64,000 bases of DNA from the NCBI RefSeq assembly GCF_025465275.1, contig NZ_JAODNK010000104.1, positions 1 to 64,000 on the forward strand, read 5' to 3'. Below, piece by piece: positions 7,774 through 13,648 of the stretch. Origin of the DNA: Nocardia sp. Lineage in GTDB: Bacteria > Actinomycetota > Actinomycetes > Mycobacteriales > Mycobacteriaceae. Below the pieces are notes generated by a model. The model was not told the DNA's origin. It was given only the letters and a program-made list of their open reading frames with translations, and did no database searches. Within the stretch, counting starts at the first letter, position 1. The number at the start of each line of letters is the position of its first letter. The translations under genes and the position numbers were made by a program.

Positions 7774-7949
7774 GGCCAGCCGCGAGAGACGACGGTCGGT
7801 CGATGTCTTCCATCGGCAACGGCGCGCGCGGTCCGTCACCAGTCTTCCGGATCGATGAAAATCACCGCCTAAGAGGTGGATTTCACGACTCACCCCTGTA
7901 ACCACCGATCAGGGTAGGCGATCCTATAAAAGGCTCCCCTGCAACAGGA

Positions 7950-8522
7950 TTGATGCGTATGCCTCAATCATTCGGGTTGATGGGTACGGCTCAATACATG
8001 GCTCACCTCTTATGCGGTAGAACTGAAATCCTCTCGGTACGAGGGAATCACGAGATCCGGAATCTCGAATGCGGTAGTCCTGCCGGCAGATCCTCGCCCG
8101 CCCCTCTACGTGTGGACCGCAAGCGGTGGCGGGTTCTTTGTCCCTGGGTGGTGGCGCTTGCGCCAACGCCGGGGCAGGCCACCGGCCTGCCCCTTAAAGC
8201 CTGCTCTTCTCGCGCAGAGGCTCGCCTGTCAAGGGTGGCCGCAGGCCATCGGCGAAGCCGACGCCGCAGGCGCCCTTGACCGGTGAGGGGCGCGGGAACA
8301 CAATGCAGGCGACACCACCCAGGGACACACGGCCGCCAGGCCGTGCGAGCTCTTCCGCGGGCTCGACCGCGCACCCCCTCGCATGCCGTCACACGCGCTG
8401 CGGCTCGTGTTACGAAATCCCTGCGGCCGCCGACATCTCGACGTTGATGCGTATGCCTCAACCCGGTATTGATCCATAAACATCAACTCGTCCACGATCG
8501 ACGCTTGATGCATATGCGTCAA
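7950..8522. repeat. Five copies of an 18-bp palindrome
   Basis: TTGATGCGTATGCCTCAA at 7950-7967 and 8444-8461; TTGATGGGTACGGCTCAA at 7977-7994; TTGATCCATAAACATCAA at 8469-8486; TTGATGCATATGCGTCAA at 8505-8522. All are 18 bp and share TTGAT at one end and TCAA at the other. They are grouped as two, then three. Likely binding sites of one element-encoded dimeric regulator. Confidence 0.75.
8139..8327. repeat. Nested inverted repeats
   Basis: TGTCCCTGGGTGGTG (8139-8153) and its perfect complement (8313-8327) enclose three smaller hairpins: TGGCGC/GCGCCA at 8152-8165, GGGGCAGGCC/GGCCTGCCCC at 8171-8193, and the palindromic unit 8229-8279. The whole block could fold as one branched structure in single-stranded DNA or RNA. 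Confidence 0.6.
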
Positions 8523-8799
8523 AACACCCGCTAAGCGGTAACCGGCCAGACACACGAAGGCTGCGATACCGCCCCCGGCACAACACGTCTCGGCGATCAC
8601 GGACAGTCCCGGTCTCTAGACCGCCACGCACGTCCATGAGTCGACCAGCTGGAAGCGCCGCCGAAGGCAAGGCGATCCGTATACCAGCCCAGCCACTCGC
8701 TAACTTTCCGATACCTACCCAACGCAACCACTTCTTTTTCTCTCTACCACCACACCAACTCTCTTCTCTCACTTCACTTCTTCTTTTTGATTTTTGATT

Positions 8800-8880
8800 A
8801 CTCCCCACCCCCACCCAGTACGACATCTCGTTGAACACGAAGTGGGCGATGAGATGTCGTACTGGGTGGGGGTGGGGAGT
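8800..8880. repeat. Perfect 30-bp inverted repeat
   Basis: Bases 8800-8829 are perfectly complementary to 8851-8880, with a 21-base spacer (8830-8850). The arms contain a C-rich run and CAGTACGACATCTC. The length and lack of any mismatch point to a recent or selected structure. It is not followed by a T run. Confidence 0.85.
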
Positions 8881-9320
8881 GAGCAGAAATCATGTCCTTA
8901 ACCCCAGCTCAGACAGGGTTGGTGTCGTGGTCCGTGGCGCGAAAAACCCGCACCCTCTTGTATGCCTGATTCGCGGGTTTCTCGCGCGTTTTTCGCGCCT
9001 CGATCACGCCCTGATCGACTGCCGATCAGCCGATGCCGTGACACGAGGGAGGCCCTTCCTCGGCTACGAGCCTGATCACGGCCCGGCGCTTGTTCAAGGG
9101 CGCTCCTGCGTCGCGTCGCCTACGGCGATGGCCTAACGGCCACCCTTGAGCAATCACCGATCCGTGTTCACAAAGCCTTCGGAGGAAGGGCCAGGGGAAC
9201 AGTCGGGGGACATGTCTAGCCGACCACCGACGAGCCGAACCCACCGCCGCCGACAGACGCGATAGCGTGATAGCCCGAGAGACTGCCGAATGCCGAATCA
9301 ACTAGTGCGGGCAGCATTTC

Positions 9321-9340
9321 GGTACGCAGAGAGTACGCAG
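9321..9340 (+). repeat. Right arm-type direct repeats GGTACGCAG / AGTACGCAG
   Basis: GGTACGCAG at 9321-9329 and AGTACGCAG at 9332-9340, an 11-bp period matching the left-end pair. The distance to the right core is 106 bases. Probable integrase or excisionase arm sites. Confidence 0.65.
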
Positions 9341-9446
9341 CAGCATCAGCCGCGACCCAAACTCACCCAACAATGCCAACATGGAAACCGCTGGTCAGCG
9401 GGACGTATCAACTTCGCCAACGCCAGCAAACGCCCAGGTATAAGTC

Positions 9447-9464
9447 CGAGCTCTACTACGACGT
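9447..9464 (+). repeat. Right attachment core (att copy 2)
   Basis: An exact copy of the 18 bases at 1553-1570, followed by C and TAA. It would itself encode the glnA end (GACGTC TAA). This is the displaced 3' tip of the pre-insertion glnA. Confidence 0.88.
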
Positions 9465-9494
9465 CTAAATCGTCTGAGCTACAAGCGTTCTCGT

Positions 9495-9526
9495 GAAGCC
9501 CCATCTGCCTCGGCGGGTGGGGCTTC
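9495..9526 (+). terminator. Displaced glnA terminator
   Basis: GAAGCCCCATC (9495-9505) pairs with GGTGGGGCTTC (9516-9526), extended inward to a four-base loop. It begins about 30 bases after the right att core, so before insertion it would have terminated glnA. A closely similar hairpin is at 10737-10768. Confidence 0.75.
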
Positions 9527-9700
9527 GCCCGTTCCGGGCTGCAACCTCCGGATCGCTCCGACTCAGTCCCCGTTCAGCTCGGGCCGCCCGTCTTCCATCG
9601 GGCGCAGGTGGTTGCGGAGTGCAGGACGAATACGGGCGACCTCGGTCGATTGGCGAAACGAGTTGGGGCGGTGCCGCCCGGCAACTGACACCATGTAGCC

Positions 9701-10291
9701 ATGAATGAGCTTGGTGCTCCGGTTCTGTATGCCATCGTCACCGGTTCTCCCGCTGCGCGAGATGTGGGGAAGCTGGTGGAGTCGGCACAGGCCGAGGGGT
9801 GGGTTGTGTGCGTAATCGCCTCGCCGGACGGTCTGCGGTTCATCGATGTGGATGGGCTCGAAGCACGGACCGGGTATCCGGTTCGTAGTCGGTACAAGGA
9901 CCCCGGCACACCGGACGTACTGCCCCCGGCCGACGCAATGATCGTCGCACCGATTACCTGTAATTCGTTGGCCAAGTGGGCAGCTGGTATCTCTGACACC
10001 CTCCCGGTGGGTCTGCTGGTCGAGGCCGTGGGTAAGCGACTGCCGGTGGTAGCGGTGCCGTTCTCGAATCGGGCACAGCTCGGGTTTCCCGCGATTCAGG
10101 ACGCCGTCCGCAAGCTCTCGGAGTGGGGAGTCACTGTGCACGTCTACGAACAGCACGAACCTGGCACAGGTGAGAACAGCCTGCACCTCTTCCCCTGGGA
10201 AAAGTCTTGGCGGGCACTACTCGCGCACCCATGGCACGCAACCTATACATTTGGCCGGTTAGAGACGCATGCTCACGAGGGGAACAGATGA
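9701..10291 (+). CDS. Flavoprotein of the phosphopantothenoylcysteine decarboxylase-like family
   Basis: A 196-residue protein with the flavoprotein fold: VLYAIVTGSPAARDVGKLVESAQAEGW at the start, PPADAMIVAPITCNSLAKWAAGISD (about 77-101) as the flavin-binding APMT-like stretch, and LPVVAVPFSNRAQLG later. Homologues of this kind are common near actinomycete integrative elements; substrates are unknown. It lies outside the right att core but between two copies of the glnA downstream sequence, so it may be cargo of an earlier insertion. The ATG is probably translated from a short or absent leader. An ATGA overlap couples it to the next gene. Confidence 0.8.
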   Translation: MNELGAPVLYAIVTGSPAARDVGKLVESAQAEGWVVCVIASPDGLRFIDVDGLEARTGYPVRSRYKDPGTPDVLPPADAMIVAPITCNSLAKWAAGISDTLPVGLLVEAVGKRLPVVAVPFSNRAQLGFPAIQDAVRKLSEWGVTVHVYEQHEPGTGENSLHLFPWEKSWRALLAHPWHATYTFGRLETHAHEGNR

Positions 10292-10674
10292 TTCAGCGCC
10301 GGTCCGTTGGCCGCATTCTCAGTATGGCGACCGCGGGAGTGCTTCCCGCCGTTCTCATTTCAGCCGCCCTCGGCAGCGGCCCCGCCTATGCTGATCCGAA
10401 CCTGCCGACCGTCTGGTGCTCGCTGAATCTCGGTGACGCAAAGGATGCGGTACTGGCCTCGATGGGCACAGTCGACGGACATCAGGCCGACTCCTGGATG
10501 ACCGGTCTGGGCGACCAGGGAATGACCTTTGCCGAATGGGACGTGGACAACACGATCTTCCTGGCGACCTTCGACACGAACGATCGTGTCATCAACTTGC
10601 AGGCATACGACGGGGAGATCGGGCCGAAGGGCGCGACCAACATCAGCTGCCCGGCCTTTCGCGCCGCGAATTGA
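10288..10674 (+). CDS. Small secreted protein
   Basis: 128 residues with a clear signal peptide (RRSVGRILSMATAGVLPAVLISAALGSGPAYA, cleavage near residue 34) and two cysteines in the mature part (VWCSL and ISCPAF) that may pair. The repeat-like LGDAKDAVLASMG pattern is reminiscent of SmpA/BLIP-like small domains, but I do not assign it. The ATG overlaps the flavoprotein stop (ATGA) and has GAGGGGAAC before it, so this start is preferred over an upstream in-frame ATG. Confidence 0.72.
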   Translation: MIQRRSVGRILSMATAGVLPAVLISAALGSGPAYADPNLPTVWCSLNLGDAKDAVLASMGTVDGHQADSWMTGLGDQGMTFAEWDVDNTIFLATFDTNDRVINLQAYDGEIGPKGATNISCPAFRAAN

Positions 10675-10710
10675 TCAGTTGGTGAAGGGCATTTCCGCAC
10701 GACTGACCTG

Positions 10711-10772
10711 AATCGTCTGACTGCAAGTGTTCTCGTGAAGCCCCATCCGCTGAGCCGGGTGGGGCTTCGCCC
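10711..10772 (+). repeat. Second copy of the glnA downstream/terminator segment
   Basis: About 62 bases closely matching 9468-9530, beginning AATCGTCTGA and including TGTTCTCGTGAAGCCCCATC. The bases just before (ACGACTGACCTG) also resemble the att core plus stop, ACGACGTCTA, with small gaps. Confidence 0.75.
10737..10768 (+). terminator. Terminator hairpin, second copy
   Basis: GAAGCCCCATCCG pairs with the downstream GGGTGGGGCTTC arm. It closes the flavoprotein/secreted-protein pair and is homologous to the terminator at 9495-9526. Confidence 0.75.
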
Positions 10773-10819
10773 ATCCGGAGGGATTCCTGGGCACCGCCCG
10801 ATTCCTTTGGCGACGGGGC

Positions 10820-11227
10820 ATGGTCTACCCCTTCATGAGAACCCAACTCGAAACCCTGGCTCGCGAGCTGATCGACGGCCCGCACTCCGCCATCCTCTCC
10901 ACCAGCGACGACGAAGGACGGCCGCAGTCGTCGGTGATCTTCGTACTATACGAAGACGACACCGTCGTGTTCAGCACCATCGAGGGTCGCATGAAAACCC
11001 GCAATATGAAACGAAATCCGTGGGTCAGCCTGCTCGTCTTGAGCAAGACCAGCAGTCAGTACGTGAATATCCGCGGCAAGGTCGACATCACCGAGGACCG
11101 CGAGAAGTTCCACGACCAGGTCTACGGCCGGTACATGGACGGCGCCACGCCCCCGCCCGAGCCCGAAGCCGAGCGGCTGATCGTCCGCATCATCCCGGAC
11201 CGGATCTACGCCTTCCCGCCGGTGTAG
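10820..11227 (+). CDS. Pyridoxamine 5'-phosphate oxidase-like FMN/F420-binding protein
   Basis: A 135-residue split-barrel protein of the PPOX class: ELIDGPHSAILSTSDDEGRPQSSVIFVLYEDDTVVFSTIEGRMKTRNMKRNPWVSLLVL (about 16-75) is the typical cofactor-binding core. Actinobacterial members reduce or oxidise small substrates with F420 or FMN; the substrate cannot be told. An ATG five codons later (10835) is an alternative start. It is the first gene after the element remnants and ends 16 bases from the convergent kstD gene. Confidence 0.82.
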   Translation: MVYPFMRTQLETLARELIDGPHSAILSTSDDEGRPQSSVIFVLYEDDTVVFSTIEGRMKTRNMKRNPWVSLLVLSKTSSQYVNIRGKVDITEDREKFHDQVYGRYMDGATPPPEPEAERLIVRIIPDRIYAFPPV

Positions 11228-11242
11228 ATCCGGTTGGGGTCA

Positions 11243-12916
11243 TCAGGAATCGGCAGCATCCAGGGCGGCGAGGTAGCCGAAGACGAGTCCGGGGCCGATG
11301 GTGGCGCCGGGGCCTGGGTACGTGTGGCCCATGACTGGGGCGCTGGCGTTTCCGGCGGCGTACAGGCCCTCGATGATCGAACCGTCCTCGCGCAGGACGC
11401 GAGCGGCGGTGTCGGTGACGAGGCCGCCCTTGGTGCCGAGGTCGCCGGGGACCAGTTTGGCGGCGTAGTACGGGCCCTGTTCCAGCGCACCGAGATTCGG
11501 GTTCGGGTGGTGGCGGGGGTCGCCGTAGTAGCGGTCGTAGGCGCTTTCGCCGCGACCGAAGTCCTCGTCTCGGCCGGTATGGGCGAAGGTGTTGAAGCGG
11601 GTGATCGTCACCTGCAGGGTGTCGGCGGGGACGTTGATTTCAGCGGCCAGCTCGGCGAGGGAATTCGCTCGGGCGAGGGCACCGGATTTGAACCAGCGGC
11701 CGGGGAGCGGCTGGCGCGGGGGTAGGCCCGCGAAGAGGTAGCGGTTGCGGTAGCGCTGGTCGAAAATCAGCCAGGCGGGCAGGTTTTCGGCGAGGCCGGC
11801 GCCCTGGCCGTTATCGCCGCCGTACATGCGGTGGGTCGCTTCGACGTATGGGAGCGATTCGTTCATGAAGCGTTCGGCGCGGTCGTTGACTATGAGGCTG
11901 CCGGGCAGATTGCGTTCGGCGAGGCAGAACCAGGGCTGACGGGGTAGCGGAATGGAGGGCCCCCACCAGGCGTCATCCATGAATTGCACTGCCGCACCCA
12001 AGGATTGACCCGCGCGGATGCCGTCACCGGTATTGGCCGCGGCGCCGACGGTCCAGTCGGTGCCGATCGGGTCGCGCTGGTACTGCTTGCGCATGGCCTC
12101 ATTGTTCTCGAACCCGCCGGCGGCGATCACGACGCCGCGCCTGGCGGTGAGCACCTGCTCGACCCCCTCGCGCTGCACCACTACCCCGGTGACGCGGCCA
12201 TCGTGTTCACGCAGGTCGAGCAGCGGAGTATCAAGCCACAGCGGCACATTCGCTTCGAGCAGACCGGCGCGCAGCATGGCACTCAGCGCCTGACCGCGAG
12301 CGAGCAGATGCTGCCGCAGCACCTGCGCCTTCGCCCAGCGCGCACCGATGCGAAGTACGCGGAAGGGCGCACGCGGGTTGCGCAGTCCCAGGTGGAATTG
12401 CCGGAAGTCGGCCTGGGTGGCGACGAAGTTCTTCGGTGCGACCACATAGTCGGGTTCCAGCGTGGCCAGTTCCGCGCCGAGTCCCTTGGCGTCGAACGGT
12501 TTCGGCTCGACGGACCGGCCGTGCGCCCGGCCGCCGGGAGCCTCCGGGTAGTAGTCGGAGTACCCCGTCACCCATTTCAGATTCAAGGCCGAGTGCGCGA
12601 TGAGGAAGTCGAGGGCTTCGGGCCCGCGATCGATATAGGTGTCGATCCGTCCGGCGTCGCCGTATTCACCGACAATGCTGGTGAGGTAGGTGCGGGCGGC
12701 CTCGATATGGTCGGCCGGAGCTTGCTGCCGGAGTACCGAATTGCCGGGGATCCACACTCCCCCGCCGGACCGGGCCGTGGATCCGCCCCAGTGCCGCGCC
12801 TTTTCGACGATCACGGTGGACAGACCGTGGTGGGCGGCGGTGAGCGCGGCGGCCATACCGGCCGCGCCGGATCCGACGACGATCAGGTCGAAGGTATCGG
12901 CATTGTCGTTGTGCAT
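11243..12916 (-). CDS. kstD: 3-ketosteroid delta1-dehydrogenase
   Basis: Introduces the 1,2 double bond into the steroid A ring with FAD, a key step in sterol and cholesterol degradation. The 557 residues follow mycobacterial KstD closely: FAD motif GSGAAG (about 15-20), GGSTARSGGGVWIPGN, GYSDYYPEAPGG, DDAWWGP, FDQRYR.RY, AYDRYYGDP.H.PNPNLG and the C-terminal HTYPGPGATIGPG that carries the catalytic Tyr and Gly of the family. The ATG at 12916 has AAAGGA upstream; the frame extends further but those residues belong to the end of the tetR gene region. It is downstream of a TetR gene in the same direction, suggesting one regulated transcript. Confidence 0.9.
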   Translation of the reverse strand: MHNDNADTFDLIVVGSGAAGMAAALTAAHHGLSTVIVEKARHWGGSTARSGGGVWIPGNSVLRQQAPADHIEAARTYLTSIVGEYGDAGRIDTYIDRGPEALDFLIAHSALNLKWVTGYSDYYPEAPGGRAHGRSVEPKPFDAKGLGAELATLEPDYVVAPKNFVATQADFRQFHLGLRNPRAPFRVLRIGARWAKAQVLRQHLLARGQALSAMLRAGLLEANVPLWLDTPLLDLREHDGRVTGVVVQREGVEQVLTARRGVVIAAGGFENNEAMRKQYQRDPIGTDWTVGAAANTGDGIRAGQSLGAAVQFMDDAWWGPSIPLPRQPWFCLAERNLPGSLIVNDRAERFMNESLPYVEATHRMYGGDNGQGAGLAENLPAWLIFDQRYRNRYLFAGLPPRQPLPGRWFKSGALARANSLAELAAEINVPADTLQVTITRFNTFAHTGRDEDFGRGESAYDRYYGDPRHHPNPNLGALEQGPYYAAKLVPGDLGTKGGLVTDTAARVLREDGSIIEGLYAAGNASAPVMGHTYPGPGATIGPGLVFGYLAALDAADS

Positions 12917-12954
12917 ATTCTTCGAATCCTTTGGTACTGAAGGTTGATGCGGCG

Positions 12955-13551
12955 TCAGCTGCCTGCGCGCCAGCGGTCGTCGAGCACGGCGCTGAGCGCC
13001 CCTTCGACGCACAGCAGCAGCGACGCTTCCCGATTGCTCGGATTGCGCAGCCATTGCAGATAGCCGAATTCCGCGGCCGCGAGCATCAGATGCACGAGCA
13101 GCCCGGGATTGCTGTCGACATCCGGATCACGTGACATGCGTTGCGCGACAAGCTCGACCAATCGGGTGCGATGCTCCGGCGTGATCAGCGCGACGCGGTC
13201 GAGCAGATGCGGTGCGGTCCGGAAGGCCGCCCGCCACTGTTCGAGATCAGCGGTGGACAGCGTGGTGGATCGAGTCTGAATGGCCTGCGCGAGCGCCACA
13301 TCGGCCGCTTCGTCGCCGGGACGCTCCTCGAGCAGCGTGGCAATGCCCGCACCGCCCTCGCGTACCGGCTCCAGCAGCAGATCTTCCTTGCTGCGCACAT
13401 GCCGGAAATAGGTGCTGGGCGAGATACCCGCCGCAGCGGCGATCTCCTCCGTGGTGACTTCGTCGAATCCTTTGTCCGCGAACAACTCGAAGGCCGCGCG
13501 CTGGATTTCGGATCGGACCTGACGTCGTTGCCGCTCGCGTAGTGACACCAT
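12955..13551 (-). CDS. TetR-family regulator of kstD
   Basis: A 198-residue repressor with the TetR HTH near the N-terminus (RSEIQRAAFELFADKGFDEVTTEEIAAAAGISPSTYFRHVRSKEDLL, about 12-58) and a helical ligand domain. It ends 38 bases before kstD on the same strand. A perfect 15-bp palindrome just upstream of its start is a probable operator, so it is likely autoregulated and controls kstD. A longer frame begins at 13611 but would run through the operator; the ATG at 13551 is preferred. A steroid-type ligand is an inference from the neighbour. Confidence 0.87.
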   Translation of the reverse strand: MVSLRERQRRQVRSEIQRAAFELFADKGFDEVTTEEIAAAAGISPSTYFRHVRSKEDLLLEPVREGGAGIATLLEERPGDEAADVALAQAIQTRSTTLSTADLEQWRAAFRTAPHLLDRVALITPEHRTRLVELVAQRMSRDPDVDSNPGLLVHLMLAAAEFGYLQWLRNPSNREASLLLCVEGALSAVLDDRWRAGS

Positions 13552-13568
13552 GACAGCATCTATCCATA

Positions 13569-13583
13569 TGACAGTTACTGTCA
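13569..13583. promoter_or_regulatory. TetR operator palindrome
   Basis: TGACAGTTACTGTCA, a perfect 7-1-7 palindrome 17 bases upstream of the tetR start and 66 bases before the divergent SARP gene. Confidence 0.75.
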
Positions 13584-13648
13584 AGAAGCAATTCACTCTC
13601 ACCAATAGCACCAGGTAGCGAGCGGTCGTCGCCCGCTACGGTGAGTGG

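Larger units (their letters stand above)
7162..9446. other. 2.3 kb non-coding, repeat-dense right part of the element
   Basis: No open frame here looks like a protein gene; the candidates are arginine-, serine- or cysteine-rich and have no ribosome site. The stretch holds ordered cis elements: GTCTCC/GGAGAC arrays (7198-7307 and 7674-7773), five 18-bp palindromes (7950-8522), nested hairpins (8139-8340), an inverted pair of approximately 55-bp hairpin units (8229-8279 and 9094-9149), a polypyrimidine tract (8724-8816), a perfect 30-bp inverted repeat (8800-8880), a 15-bp inverted repeat (8937-8987) and the arm sites. This is the likely home of the element's origin and transfer or packaging sequences. 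Confidence 0.75.
1553..9464. mobile_element. 7.9 kb integrative element in the 3' end of glnA
   Basis: The element is bounded by an 18-bp direct repeat of the glnA end. Inside are an integrase and an excisionase-like gene at the left end, four DNA-binding regulators, and 2.3 kb of non-coding repeat-rich DNA at the right end. The left core copy keeps glnA open to its stop, so insertion regenerates the host gene. Integrase beside one att site is the usual arrangement of actinomycete integrative elements. No Rep, primase-polymerase, TraB/FtsK-like or Spd gene is visible, so it is either reduced or depends on another element for replication and transfer. The boundaries come directly from the repeat; mobility itself is inferred. 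Confidence 0.85.

Noticed and set aside
8458..8838. Minus-strand frame of 126 codons starting in the 30-bp inverted repeat
   Set aside because: It crosses the polypyrimidine tract and three palindromes and has no ribosome site or recognisable protein pattern.
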